Of a DNA stretch of 37,271 nt, positions 7,502 to 15,665 are shown piece after piece (the stretch's first letter is position 1; the number at the start of each line of letters is the position of its first letter). The translations under genes and the position numbers were made by a program. Location of the stretch: positions 1 to 37,271 of IMG/VR virus record IMGVR_UViG_3300036826_000113. The stretch is one strand, 5' to 3'. The stretch comes from a virus. The notes beneath the pieces were generated by a model. That model ran no database searches. It was given only the letters and a program-made list of their open reading frames with translations, and had not been told where the DNA came from.

Positions 7502-10357
7502 ATGGCGCGGCGCGGCGGCAAGAACGTCATCCGGAATCCCTCAACCGAAACCAATACCTCGTTTTGGAATGTCACCGCCGGCGCCGCGATCACCCGCGAT
7601 ACCGCCGAGTTGCTCTTTGGCGCGGCGAGCCTGCGGGTCGATCTGCCGATCACCAACGCCGCCGCCTGCTACCAATTCATCGACATGACCGGGGTCACCA
7701 CGACCGGCGTGCCGCATACGATCGCATGCAAAACGCGCCTCAAAGCGCCGGCGGGGCAAGTGATCAGTCGCCTGCAACTGCGGGTCCAATACAGTGACGC
7801 GACCGTCGCGACGAGCGTGATCGACAACATCGTCGCCACGGGCGCGTGGCAAGAGGTCGTGCTTCCGACTTACGCCACGGATCCGACGAAGACCCTGACC
7901 TCATCGACCGCCTTCTATGTCGCCCTCAACAACGGCGCGATCGCCGCGCCCTGCTCGGTCTGGATCGACGGCGTCGACGTGCGCATCGACGAACCCGACG
8001 TCGATGACTATATCGACGGCAGCTTGGGCGCGGGCTATGCCTGGACCGGCGCGGCGCACGGGTCGACGAGCACCCGCGCGGCAATCAACGATCCCTATGT
8101 CCCGGCGCCAAGCAACCGGGCGGGCACGAACTGGATGCCGAATCCGAGCGCCGAGACGGCGACAACCAGCGTCGCCGCCAATGGAGGCGTCGCCTTAAGC
8201 GTGACCAGCGAGGCCGCGGTCGTCGGCTCGGCCTCCCTCAAAGCGGTGACGAGTCCGACGGTGGCGCAGTCAGGACCGGCCTTTCAGTCGGTCGCGACAC
8301 CGATGGGGACGAGCGCCGGCAGCCATTACGTCACGGCGCGCGCGCGCTTTTGGCTCGCCGCCGGAATCGCGCCGCCGACGGTCGTCCTGCGCGCGATCTA
8401 CACGACCGCGACCGGCGGGAATGCGGATCAGATCACGACGCCGGTTGCGACGCCCGGCGCCGGCGCCTGGCAAACGGTGCAGCTCACGGCGCTCGTCACC
8501 GATCCGGCCAAAGCCATTCAGGCGATCCAGGTCCAGCTGCTCTCTGGTCCAACGGCGCGCTCCATCGTCATCTACGTTGATGCGGTCGATATCCGGATCG
8601 ACGAGCCCGACTGCGACGATTACATCGACGGCTCGCTCGGCAGTCGCTACGCCTGGACCGGGGCGGCAAACAATTCGGCGAGCACCCGGAGTCTGGTCAC
8701 CGTCCCGATCCCACGCGACCCGTGGGCGATCGGCGCGGGCTGGAACCGCTGCACGAATCCCTCGGCCGAAGTCTCGACCGCGAACCTGACCACGCGCCTC
8801 GGCGCGACCGTCGCCGTCTCGACTGAGGCCGCCTGGGTCGGGGCGCAGAGTTTTAAGGTCGTGATCGATCCGCAAGCCGGCTCGGCGGTTCGCTGGCCCT
8901 GTGATCTGACCGGGCTCGATCTCACCATCCCGCACAAGGTTCGGGCGAAAGTCCGGATGTGGCTGGCCGCCGGGCAACAGCTCGACGCCGTCCGCCTGAT
9001 GGAGACCGTCACCGCCTTCGGCGCGACCACCGAATTCGTCACCGTCGCATTCCTCGCCGGGACCGGTGGCTGGCAGGAGGTCCTGCTCGAGGGGACGACG
9101 AAGGCGTCGAGCCCGACCACCGCAATCTTGCTACAGATCGATATGGGCACGAGCCTCAGCGGACGCCTGCTCTACGTCGATGGGGTCGATATCCGGATCG
9201 ACGAGCAGCTCGACGAGGAATACATCGACGGCGATCAAACGAGCCGCTATAGCTGGACCGGCACGGCCGGGCTCTCGAGCTCGAAGCGGGCCGCGGTCGA
9301 GGGACCGCTCTTTCCGCTCGTCTCGCCCAATCCCGACGCGCCGTGGCGCGACGGTCCGCTGCTCGATCAGATCGAGATCTCGCGGGTCGGCGGCGGTGAC
9401 CCGCGCCTGATCCGTTCGACCGGCCTCTCCGTCTCGTGGCCGGTCATCGAGCAAGGACAACTCTCGGCCGAGGTGGCCACGAAAGACCTGATGCAGATCT
9501 TCGGGGTCTTTGATCTGCGCGGGCGCTGGATCCGCTGGGAGCATCCCACGCTGGGGGTCTGGGCCGGGATTATTGTCGACGTCGAGCACGATGACGGCAC
9601 GCAAACCACCGAGCTCGCGGCCAAAGACTTTTCGGCGCTGCTCTCGGCGATGGCGCTGGTCAAGATCTATACAGTGACGGCGAGCCCGGCGGCGGGCTTG
9701 GCCAAACGAGTGGTCCGCGACGCCAACCGCGAAGGCTCCGGCTACGGGTGGATCACGGCCTTCTACGGCGAGGAGATGGGTCCGCCGGTGACCTTGACCT
9801 TACGCGGCGGCAAGGTTGAGGCGGCCTTACGCACGATCGCCAATCAATCAGGCGACGAATGGTGGGTCGACGATCAGCGGATCTTGCGCTGGTGGCAGAA
9901 GCGGGGGCGAGATCTGACCGGACGGGTCCAGCTCGTCACCGGCCGGCATGTGATCGGAATGCGCTACACCCTCGATCTCGAGCCCGTCGTCAACGATCTG
10001 CTCGCCGTGCCGGCCGATGAGCAGTACGCGCTCTCCCAGGCGTTCCGGGTCGACAACGACGCGAGTATCCGCGCGATTGGCCGGCGCCAGGATCAGATCA
10101 ACTACACCGGATTCGTCACCGAGTCGACCCTGCGGCCGCTCGCCGAGAAAGATCTCAAACGCTTGCTCAATATGGGCAAGACGATTCAATTCGATGTCGT
10201 CAACGTTGACGGCTGTTATGCCTGGTTCCGCGAGGGCGATACCGTCGCCCTGCTGGCGCCGGCGGTGAATGTGCGCCTGGCGGCGCGCGTGATGGTCCGC
10301 ACGTTCGACTCCGACCGCGGTGTGCTGACCGTCTCGGCCGATGCGGAGGTGATGTAG
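7502..10357 (+). CDS. Baseplate hub / tail protein with three CBM-like repeats
   Basis: This 951-residue protein has two parts. Residues 1 to about 600 hold three tandem beta-sandwich-like modules. Each starts with an N-PS-E motif (NPSTE, NPSAE, NPSAE) and ends with VD-VD-RIDE, YIDG and YAWTG or YSWTG motifs. This is the layout of carbohydrate-binding modules of the CBM4/9/22 type. Residues from about 610 on (LLDQIEISRVGG onward, with WVDDQRILRWWQKRG and a late EGDTVALLAP) resemble the tail hub region of Tal/gp37-like siphovirus proteins. The N-terminal modules probably bind host surface sugar. It follows the Dit-like gene by six bases and abuts the next gene. Confidence 0.78.
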   Translation: MARRGGKNVIRNPSTETNTSFWNVTAGAAITRDTAELLFGAASLRVDLPITNAAACYQFIDMTGVTTTGVPHTIACKTRLKAPAGQVISRLQLRVQYSDATVATSVIDNIVATGAWQEVVLPTYATDPTKTLTSSTAFYVALNNGAIAAPCSVWIDGVDVRIDEPDVDDYIDGSLGAGYAWTGAAHGSTSTRAAINDPYVPAPSNRAGTNWMPNPSAETATTSVAANGGVALSVTSEAAVVGSASLKAVTSPTVAQSGPAFQSVATPMGTSAGSHYVTARARFWLAAGIAPPTVVLRAIYTTATGGNADQITTPVATPGAGAWQTVQLTALVTDPAKAIQAIQVQLLSGPTARSIVIYVDAVDIRIDEPDCDDYIDGSLGSRYAWTGAANNSASTRSLVTVPIPRDPWAIGAGWNRCTNPSAEVSTANLTTRLGATVAVSTEAAWVGAQSFKVVIDPQAGSAVRWPCDLTGLDLTIPHKVRAKVRMWLAAGQQLDAVRLMETVTAFGATTEFVTVAFLAGTGGWQEVLLEGTTKASSPTTAILLQIDMGTSLSGRLLYVDGVDIRIDEQLDEEYIDGDQTSRYSWTGTAGLSSSKRAAVEGPLFPLVSPNPDAPWRDGPLLDQIEISRVGGGDPRLIRSTGLSVSWPVIEQGQLSAEVATKDLMQIFGVFDLRGRWIRWEHPTLGVWAGIIVDVEHDDGTQTTELAAKDFSALLSAMALVKIYTVTASPAAGLAKRVVRDANREGSGYGWITAFYGEEMGPPVTLTLRGGKVEAALRTIANQSGDEWWVDDQRILRWWQKRGRDLTGRVQLVTGRHVIGMRYTLDLEPVVNDLLAVPADEQYALSQAFRVDNDASIRAIGRRQDQINYTGFVTESTLRPLAEKDLKRLLNMGKTIQFDVVNVDGCYAWFREGDTVALLAPAVNVRLAARVMVRTFDSDRGVLTVSADAEVM

Positions 10358-11098
10358 ATGGCCCGCCGGAACAAACCGCGCCTGGTCGAGCCGGGGACGG
10401 CCCATATCGAATACGGGCTCTCGCGGGTGGCGATCAGCGCCCTGAAGGATCTCCGCGAGACCGACAGCAATCTGGCGAGCGATAAAGAGCGCGGCCGCAA
10501 GACGCCGGTCCTCTCGGGCTCATGGCAGGACGGTTCGGCCGGCAGCAATTTGGCGATCATCCTGCAACAAAGCGGGCAAGTGAATAATCAGACCGAGCTC
10601 GGCCCGCTCGATCAGGGCGCGATCAGTGACTACTTCCGGGTCGATCCGACGTCGACGCCGCCCGAGATCGCGATCATGAACGGCGCCGATCTCGTGATCT
10701 ACCGCGATCTCGGGGTGACGCCGGTCTTTCGCTTTCGCGGCAACGACGGCGCCCTGATCACCGGATCGGCGGCGACACCGACCATCGCGCCGGGCGCCGC
10801 CCTGGGCTCGGGCGGCAGCGTGGGCGCAGCGATCGCCTGGGGCAATGACTTCGTGTTCATGATCGCCCTCACCGTCGGCACGTCGGGCTTTGGCCCCGGT
10901 GTGGCGGCGACGGTGACCTTCAACCAGGCACGAGCCAATACGTCGTACGGCGTCGTCCTCGCGCCGCATAGCGCGGCCGCGTTCGACATCCAGGCCTATG
11001 CCTCGTCGACGTTGGCGGCGGGGCCGGTGATTACGTTTCGTCAAGCGCCGGCGAGCGGGGCGTCGATTCGGCTGCTCGCGATCGTCGGCGGCACGTAG
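10358..11098 (+). CDS. Tail protein of unknown function (fibre-like)
   Basis: This 246-residue protein starts directly after the hub gene stop (TAGATG). The N-terminal third is polar and helical. The C-terminal 110 residues (from about GNDGALITGSAATP) are Gly/Ala/Thr-rich with repeated beta strands (VTFNQARANTSYGVVLAP, ASGASIRLLAIVGGT), as in C-terminal domains of short tail fibres. I recognise no named family. The position between hub and endolysin suggests an external baseplate or receptor-contact protein, by inference. Confidence 0.65.
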   Translation: MARRNKPRLVEPGTAHIEYGLSRVAISALKDLRETDSNLASDKERGRKTPVLSGSWQDGSAGSNLAIILQQSGQVNNQTELGPLDQGAISDYFRVDPTSTPPEIAIMNGADLVIYRDLGVTPVFRFRGNDGALITGSAATPTIAPGAALGSGGSVGAAIAWGNDFVFMIALTVGTSGFGPGVAATVTFNQARANTSYGVVLAPHSAAAFDIQAYASSTLAAGPVITFRQAPASGASIRLLAIVGGT

Positions 11099-11111
11099 CG
11101 GGAGGTTTCCC

Positions 11112-11399
11112 ATGGTCAACGAGCCACTCGAGCCGGAATACGACGCCGAGCATGGTCGCGTCGTCGCGATCGAAAGCGAAGATGATTTCCATCGGTTTCT
11201 GATCGATGTCCTCTATCGCGTCGGCCAGTTCGCCGACTTCGGTCCGCATGACGCCCAGCGTCCGGCGATCCTCGAGGACATCGCCATCCTCCGCGGCTGG
11301 ACCGATCAGCTGCCGACCGCGGTCGGCGCGATCTGGGCGCCGGAGGAGCCGGGTCCGGAGGATGACTCCGGCGCCGCGGCGACCGAGGAGGATGACTGA
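11112..11399 (+). CDS. Small acidic protein upstream of endolysin
   Basis: This 95-residue protein has an AT-free, strongly acidic C-terminal tail (EEPGPEDDSG, then TEEDD). The start follows GGGAGGTTTCCC, a good ribosome-binding site. The stop overlaps the endolysin ATG by one base, so translation of the two is probably coupled. The middle is predicted helical. No family was recognised; it may be a minor baseplate or lysis-associated protein. Confidence 0.75.
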   Translation: MVNEPLEPEYDAEHGRVVAIESEDDFHRFLIDVLYRVGQFADFGPHDAQRPAILEDIAILRGWTDQLPTAVGAIWAPEEPGPEDDSGAAATEEDD

Positions 11400-12382
11400 T
11401 GGCACCGACCTATGGGCTTGTGCCGCATCCGCCCTATCAGGACCGGCTGATTACCGACGCCGAAAACGGAGCCTGGGACAACCTTGGGCAACGGCAGGTT
11501 CTCGGCGTCCGCTGGCACCGCATGGTCGGCACCCTCTGGGGCACCGACGCCTGGTTCCGCCGGGGCGCGGCGTCGAATGGCCTGACCGATTACGGCGTCG
11601 GCGTCGGCAGCGTTGATGGCAGCGCCAGCGCCGGGCTGATCCTGCGCTGGAACGATCCCACCGGGGCGGCCCATCCCGGTTGTTCGCCCAACCGTTCGCC
11701 ATGGGCGAGTGGCCCCTATACGTCCTGTAGTTATGGCGACGGCCGCCGCAACGTCGAGGAGCGCGGAGTCAACGCGGTAAACCGCGATGGCGTCAGTATC
11801 GAGTGGTCGGGCCAGTACGATACCCCGATTGACGACGCGAGCCGGGACGCGGTGATCGCCTTGACCGCCTATTGGGCTGATCAGGCGCATGTGCCGTGGT
11901 CGAGTTTCCCGATCGATCCGAAGCGCGGGTACTCATTCGTCAAATACCACAAGGAATATTGCGGCAATCCCTATCCGCCTGAATCCTGTGCGGCCGGGGT
12001 GAAGGCCTGTCCGGGCATGGTGATCGTCAACGAGACGCCGGGTCTGTATGTCGCCATTGCCGCCTATCTCAAACGCTATCAGGAGCCGGATGGAGTCGCC
12101 CCGACACCGCCGGCGCCGGAGGAGGATGATCCCTTGGCTGACATCGCGAAGAGCGGCTACAAGTTCGATCCGAAAACGGTCTGGCCGAATTACAACCCGG
12201 GCTCGGCAGTCTCTGATTGCTGGGCGCAGTACGGCGAAGCGACTGGGATCTGGAATCCGCCCGGCAAGCCCTGGAATGTCGACGGTGGTCAGGGCTGCAC
12301 GCTCTTTCAATTTGACGGTGGTCCCCTCATCTCGAAAACCAATTCGAGCGGGCGCGCCGGGATCGTGGTGGTGACCAAGTAA
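11399..12382 (+). CDS. Endolysin: N-acetylmuramoyl-L-alanine amidase
   Basis: This 327-residue enzyme would cut the bond between N-acetylmuramate and L-alanine in peptidoglycan. Residues 30-225 look like an Amidase_2/PGRP domain. H40 (in RWHRMVG), H184 (in VKYHKEYCG) and C204 (in KACPG) are the likely zinc ligands, and E135 sits in an SIEWSG motif usual for the fold. A Pro/acidic linker near residues 231-245 leads to a C-terminal region (about 246-327) rich in Trp and Gly, possibly a cell-wall-binding domain. There is no signal peptide, so it needs a holin. Candidate holin genes follow at once, the first overlapping by one base. Confidence 0.87.
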   Translation: MAPTYGLVPHPPYQDRLITDAENGAWDNLGQRQVLGVRWHRMVGTLWGTDAWFRRGAASNGLTDYGVGVGSVDGSASAGLILRWNDPTGAAHPGCSPNRSPWASGPYTSCSYGDGRRNVEERGVNAVNRDGVSIEWSGQYDTPIDDASRDAVIALTAYWADQAHVPWSSFPIDPKRGYSFVKYHKEYCGNPYPPESCAAGVKACPGMVIVNETPGLYVAIAAYLKRYQEPDGVAPTPPAPEEDDPLADIAKSGYKFDPKTVWPNYNPGSAVSDCWAQYGEATGIWNPPGKPWNVDGGQGCTLFQFDGGPLISKTNSSGRAGIVVVTK

Positions 12383-12561
12383 TGCTCGATTCCCTGTCCG
12401 GCACGACGGCGGCGATCATCGACGGTGGGGCGTTGGCGATGGTGATCGGCGGCGGGCTGTTCGTGATCCGCTGGTTGAATCGCCGCTTGGAGGCGGCCGA
12501 GGCAGAAATCCGGGAGATGCACGGCGAGATTCGCGACATCATCCAAAGGGCGGAGTCATGA
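12382..12561 (+). CDS. Single-pass membrane protein with coiled-coil tail (holin candidate)
   Basis: This 59-residue protein is below the usual ORF cutoff. The ATG overlaps the endolysin stop (TAATG) and its own stop overlaps the next ATG (ATGA). Residues 10-32 form one hydrophobic helix (IIDGGALAMVIGGG onward). The remainder is a charged amphipathic helix (RLEAAEAEIREMHGEI). This resembles small phage lysis-associated proteins with one membrane helix and a coiled coil. A role as holin component or antiholin is inferred from its position. Confidence 0.75.
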   Translation: MLDSLSGTTAAIIDGGALAMVIGGGLFVIRWLNRRLEAAEAEIREMHGEIRDIIQRAES

Positions 12562-12830
12562 CCTGGATCGGGACGTGGACCATCCGCCTCGTCGCGGTCT
12601 TCGTCGGCATCTTCTGTCTGATGCTGGCGATGGACATCCTCGGCCTCAATAAGGCTGACAACCCCTTCACCTCATGGAGCGGATTCTTTCAGTGTCTCGC
12701 GCTGGCCCTTGGGGTCGGCCTGCTCCTGGGCATCGAGGCGTTGGTTGAACATATGGGGTGGCAGATCGGCCCCCCGTTCCATGTGTCGGGGGCCGGGCCG
12801 GATCGCCCGCCGAAGGAGCCACCGGCATGA
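12558..12830 (+). CDS. Two-helix membrane protein (holin candidate)
   Basis: This 90-residue protein has hydrophobic helices near residues 8-28 and 45-65 and a Pro-rich polar C terminus. The size and two-helix layout match class II holins. It starts in an ATGA overlap with the 59-residue gene and ends in an ATGA overlap with a 24-codon ORF. Directly behind the endolysin gene, it is the best holin candidate in the window. No specific holin family signature was recognised. Confidence 0.7.
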   Translation: MTWIGTWTIRLVAVFVGIFCLMLAMDILGLNKADNPFTSWSGFFQCLALALGVGLLLGIEALVEHMGWQIGPPFHVSGAGPDRPPKEPPA

Positions 12831-12901
12831 CGACCGACCAGAATTGGCGGCCGATCGGGATCATCATGCTGATCCTGGGCGCCGCGACCACCCCGGCTTG
12901 A
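12827..12901 (+). CDS. 24-residue hydrophobic peptide
   Basis: This tiny ORF starts in an ATGA overlap with the holin candidate and encodes MTTDQNWRP followed by one short hydrophobic stretch (IGIIMLILGAAT). Translational coupling is plausible because upstream ribosomes end on its start codon. It could be a real micropeptide of the lysis cluster or a decayed remnant of a third membrane gene. The support is only positional. Confidence 0.35.
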   Translation: MTTDQNWRPIGIIMLILGAATTPA

Positions 12902-12931
12902 TGCCGCCACCCGAGTGCTAGGAGATCTCCG

Positions 12932-13054
12932 ATGCTCAGCCCACTCGACGTCAATGTCAACGATTCGACCCTCTGGACGATCGCGCTCGTCGTGGTCATC
13001 ATCTGTGGCTGCCTCTGGATCCTGAGCTGGATTCTCGGCCGCTGGCGACCGTAA
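12932..13054 (+). CDS. 40-residue single-pass membrane protein
   Basis: A strong AGGAG at 12920-12924 lies seven bases before the ATG. The product has a short polar N terminus (MLSPLDVNVND) and one long hydrophobic helix (about residues 13-35) containing a CGC motif, and ends in basic GRWRP. The ribosome-binding site and clean helix support a real gene. It is the last gene of the late cluster before a strong hairpin. A lysis role (holin helper or lipid-anchored pore part) is inferred. Confidence 0.65.
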   Translation: MLSPLDVNVNDSTLWTIALVVVIICGCLWILSWILGRWRP

Positions 13055-13243
13055 GCCGGCAAGTTCCACTCTGGAATGATCTTTGCGTTGCATGCGACAA
13101 CACCGTACGGTGATGCGTCCGTACAGTGATTGGCGTTACACTCAAGACAGCCCTTTCCCTGAAGGGTGAGCCGAGCCGGCGGCACAGTACGCGGGGCTGC
13201 GCCGCCACGCTCGGCTCGTTTCCCGCCCGAGGCACGTCGTTCC
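13055..13243. other. Non-coding junction between lysis and lysogeny modules
   Basis: No convincing gene is present here. It holds a perfect 12-bp palindrome CACCGTACGGTG (13101-13112), a related half-site TCCGTACAGTG at 13118-13128, and a large hairpin at 13168-13217. The CCGTAC element recurs in the early promoter region at 16412-16417, so this may be an operator region. Confidence 0.5.
13168..13217 (+). terminator. Strong hairpin, possible end of the late operon
   Basis: Nine perfect outer pairs (GAGCCGAGC at 13168-13176 with 13209-13217) and six inner pairs (GGCGGC at 13178-13183 with 13201-13206) flank a 17-base loop. A GTTTCCC follows rather than a long T run, so it may be a weak terminator or a structured leader for the next gene. 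Confidence 0.5.
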
Positions 13244-13456
13244 ATGGATCACCACGGCTTGCGGCTCTATGTGCTCGATCGCGATGAATCCATCCGGTGG
13301 GAGCGGCGCTTCGGCGAAGTCGAGCAGACAACGGCGCTGCTCGCCTTTGGCGAGGCGATCCAGCTCTTTCCGGGGCGCGTGATCGTGCTCTGCGATCTCA
13401 AGCACAACCGCGTGATCTGCACCCACGATCCCGCTCGGGATTGCGTGCCGGCATAA
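13244..13456 (+). CDS. Small protein of unknown function
   Basis: This 70-residue protein starts MDHHGLRLYVLDRDESI. The sequence alternates strands and turns, with GRVIVLCDLKHNRVICTHD near the end, suggesting a small mixed beta fold. The ATG at 13244 is preferred because the longer frame runs through the hairpin. The ribosome-binding site is weak. Codon use matches the neighbours. I recognise no family. It lies between the late-operon hairpin and the promoter of the Cro-like gene. Confidence 0.5.
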   Translation: MDHHGLRLYVLDRDESIRWERRFGEVEQTTALLAFGEAIQLFPGRVIVLCDLKHNRVICTHDPARDCVPA

Positions 13457-13468
13457 CGTCGCCCAGCA

Positions 13469-13496
13469 TTGACACCCACTAAACAAATGCTAAGCT
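13469..13496 (+). promoter_or_regulatory. Promoter of the Cro-like gene
   Basis: A perfect -35 TTGACA at 13469-13474 and a weaker -10 TAAGCT at 13491-13496 are 16 bases apart. The predicted start of transcription falls just before the palindrome at 13507-13522, as expected for a repressible promoter. Confidence 0.55.
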
Positions 13497-13506
13497 AGCA
13501 CCCTAT

Positions 13507-13534
13507 TTCGCTTCTGAGCGAATACTCAAGCGAA
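13507..13534. promoter_or_regulatory. Palindromic operator, copy 1 (TTCGCT-N4-AGCGAA)
   Basis: A perfect 6+6 palindrome with a four-base spacer is followed by an extra half-site AAGCGAA at 13528-13534. The same arrangement appears at 17434-17470, and the palindrome recurs at 26835-26850. It lies between the promoter and the start codon of an XRE-family gene, so autoregulation by that protein is a reasonable inference. Confidence 0.6.
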
Positions 13535-13544
13535 GGGGGTCACC

Positions 13545-13775
13545 GTGTTGATTGAGCCGAAACTCGGGCGCGTGGTGCTCCCGTGGCCGGCGGCGGTGCG
13601 CGAGTATCGCCGCCGGTATGGCGCCACGCAGACCGAGCTCGCGCAGGAGCTCGGCATCCACACGCAAACGGTAAGCCGGTTTGAGCGCGGCGCCTACGTG
13701 CCGCGCTCGGGCAGCATGCTCGACAAGCAGCTGCGCGGCCGGCTGAACAAGATGGGGATCGAGGTCGAAGCATGA
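13545..13775 (+). CDS. Cro/XRE-family DNA-binding protein
   Basis: This 76-residue protein is almost entirely one helix-turn-helix domain. The core is ATQTELAQELGIHTQTVSRFERGAYVP (about residues 27-53), with the conserved Q, E-L-G and S/T-V-S-R-F-E-G positions of the XRE family. The start is GTG-preceded TTG at 13545, seven bases after GAAGGGGGTCACC; a promoter and a palindromic operator lie directly upstream. The size matches phage Cro-like regulators. With the leftward repressor further on, it probably forms part of the lysis/lysogeny switch or controls excisionase and integrase. The stop overlaps a 25-codon ORF (ATGA). Confidence 0.82.
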   Translation: MLIEPKLGRVVLPWPAAVREYRRRYGATQTELAQELGIHTQTVSRFERGAYVPRSGSMLDKQLRGRLNKMGIEVEA

Positions 13776-13849
13776 GCATCCCGCAACTGCTCAGGGGAGA
13801 AAACGTCGCCACTGCCTTGCGCGAGCTGGAGGCGCGGCATGGTCACTAG
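13772..13849 (+). CDS. 25-residue ORF coupled to Cro-like gene
   Basis: This short ORF starts in an ATGA overlap with the XRE gene and ends inside the start of the next gene. The peptide is helical (LLRGENVATALRELEARHGH). GAGGTCGAAGC precedes its start. Its main effect may be to carry ribosomes to the GGAGG site of the following gene. Real coding is possible but unproven. Confidence 0.4.
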   Translation: MSIPQLLRGENVATALRELEARHGH

Positions 13850-14108
13850 ACTGAAGGCCAGGCTCGTCGATCGCTGGAAAGCCGAACGCGCCGCGGCTGG
13901 GATCTTTCCACCCTACGTCAATCCGTTTGTCGTCACCGTCACACCTAAACCGGTCCCATCCGATCCGGCGCCGCTGCTCGAGGCCAATGCCGAGCGCGCG
14001 GCCGGTCGCCGGTGGCCGCCGAAACCGCGCCTTGCCAGTGCCGCTTCGATGAAGGCGAACGGCTGGCACATGGATTACCGCCGGGACAAGACCGGCCGGT
14101 TGAGGTAA
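13839..14108 (+). CDS. Basic protein of unknown function
   Basis: This 89-residue, Arg/Pro-rich protein is preceded by GGAGG seven bases before the ATG. The N terminus is a basic helix (VTRLKARLVDRWKAERAAAG). The middle is Pro-rich and the C terminus basic (YRRDKTGRLR). It lies between the Cro-like gene and the excisionase in one operon. No family was recognised; nucleic-acid contact is suggested only by charge. Confidence 0.65.
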   Translation: MVTRLKARLVDRWKAERAAAGIFPPYVNPFVVTVTPKPVPSDPAPLLEANAERAAGRRWPPKPRLASAASMKANGWHMDYRRDKTGRLR

Positions 14109-14112
14109 AGCG

Positions 14113-14466
14113 ATGGCCGAGCACATGGTTCCCCCGCGGCCAAAGCTCGTGCCGCTCGAGCAACGGCTCAAAGCCAAGATCGAACGCCGGCGCACGATTG
14201 CGGTCGCGCCGCCGGCGGGCACTCGCATGACGGTGAGCGTCGAGGAAGCGGCCGGGCTGCTCGGCATCGGTCGCGATCTCTGCTATCGGCAAGTCAAAGC
14301 CGGCACGATCCCGTCGCTGCGGTGGGGCAATACGATTGTCGTGCCGGTCCAAGGGTTACTCGATTTGATCGAGGAGGCGACAGCACGTGCCGCCTCGATT
14401 CGTCAGGGAGCGGGTAACGGATGGCGATCATCCCCAAGAAACGCGAGAACAAAGACGGTTCCATAA
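14113..14466 (+). CDS. xis: Excisionase-like HTH protein (Xis)
   Basis: This 117-residue protein carries an excisionase-type winged helix at residues 39-90, with MTVSVEEAAGLLGIG, then CYRQVKAGTIPS and a wing RWGNTIVVPV. This is the common HTH_17/MerR-like fold of phage excisionases. Such proteins bend attachment-site DNA and drive the integrase toward excision. It overlaps the integrase start by 46 bases and lies just upstream of it, the usual place for Xis. The C-terminal 25 residues are basic and may be disordered. A purely transcriptional role is the alternative. Confidence 0.75.
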   Translation: MAEHMVPPRPKLVPLEQRLKAKIERRRTIAVAPPAGTRMTVSVEEAAGLLGIGRDLCYRQVKAGTIPSLRWGNTIVVPVQGLLDLIEEATARAASIRQGAGNGWRSSPRNARTKTVP

Positions 14467-15665
14467 CGTGGTGGGTGCGGCTCGACTTCGGCGACGATCC
14501 GGCGACCGGCGTGCGCGTCCGACCATATGTGCTCGGCGAGACCGAGCGCGCATGCCGACAAAAGGCGATCGCCGAGCTCGAGAAACATCGCACCGGGCGC
14601 TATCGCAAACCGGATGGCACGACGGTGGCGAGTTTCTGCGAGCAATATTTGACCTATGCGGAGGAGTTGCTCGCGGCCTCGACCATGATCTCGTACCGCT
14701 CGGCGATCAAGTGCTACATCGTGCCCTATCTCGGGAACGTGAAATTGCAAGAGGTCACCGAACCGGTGATCGCCGAATGGAGCGACTGGATGCGGGTCGA
14801 GCGCGCGCTGTCGGTGCCGACGCGGCGGGCGGCGCGGAGCAAACTGCATCGCATCATGGAACAGGCGCGCGAATGGCAGGTGATCGAGCGCAACCCGGTG
14901 ACCGCGGTGAAACCACCCAAAGCGCTCAAGCGCGAGCGCGATTTCCTCGACGAGGAGCAAACCAGACGCCTGCTGGCCGCGACGCGCGGTCACCGCTATG
15001 AGGTCTATTTCGTGCTTGGCTTTGCCACTGGCATGCGCCGCGGCGAATTGCTCGGCGCGCGCTGGGATGATCTGCGCTTGCACGGTGACGGCACCGGCGA
15101 GATCCGCGTGGTCGAGCAGCTCAAGAAAGCCAAGACGAGTTTCGCCCGCGGTGGGCTCAAAACGCCGACGAGCTCGCGGGTGATCCCGTTGCCGCCCGGG
15201 GTCGCCGACCAGCTCAAACGCTTTCGCGCGAAGGACAAGGCCGAGCGGCTGAAACAGCCCGGCTGGAATCCCGATGGCTACATCGTGACGAACACCAAGG
15301 GCGGTCATACCTGGCCCAATGCGATCGACCAGGTGACGCCGCGGTTTCTCGCCAAAGCCGGGATCGAACGCTTTACCAATCACACGATGCGCCATACCTA
15401 CGCCACGATGCTCGAGAACGACGGAGTGCCGCAGAGCCAGATCCAGGCGCTGCTCGGGCACGCGAGCTACCGCGTCACTGAGATCTACACCCACGCCGAT
15501 CGGGCAAAGTTTGGGGCGGCGGTCGCGGTCCTCGGGCCGCTCTTTTCGCCGGCGTCATTAGGCCAAAAATGGCCCAATGAACTTTTTTGGCCTAATGACG
15601 GCCTAATGGAGCAAGAGATTGCGGACAATCGCGATGTCGTGTTGCATGAAAAAACCGCGCCATGA
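14421..15665 (+). CDS. int: Tyrosine integrase
   Basis: This 414-residue site-specific recombinase integrates the phage at attP/attB. An N-terminal arm-binding domain (about 1-65) and a SAM-like core-binding domain (68-165) precede the catalytic domain. Catalytic residues are R206 (TGMRRGEL), probably K247 (GGLKTP), H321 and R324 (HTMRH), H347 (LLGH) and the nucleophile Y356 (IYTHA). The last 45 residues are unusual: their DNA contains a 17-bp inverted repeat and copies of GGCCTAATG, so the gene end appears to overlap the attP region. A terminator hairpin contains the stop codon. Confidence 0.95.
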   Translation: MAIIPKKRENKDGSITWWVRLDFGDDPATGVRVRPYVLGETERACRQKAIAELEKHRTGRYRKPDGTTVASFCEQYLTYAEELLAASTMISYRSAIKCYIVPYLGNVKLQEVTEPVIAEWSDWMRVERALSVPTRRAARSKLHRIMEQAREWQVIERNPVTAVKPPKALKRERDFLDEEQTRRLLAATRGHRYEVYFVLGFATGMRRGELLGARWDDLRLHGDGTGEIRVVEQLKKAKTSFARGGLKTPTSSRVIPLPPGVADQLKRFRAKDKAERLKQPGWNPDGYIVTNTKGGHTWPNAIDQVTPRFLAKAGIERFTNHTMRHTYATMLENDGVPQSQIQALLGHASYRVTEIYTHADRAKFGAAVAVLGPLFSPASLGQKWPNELFWPNDGLMEQEIADNRDVVLHEKTAP

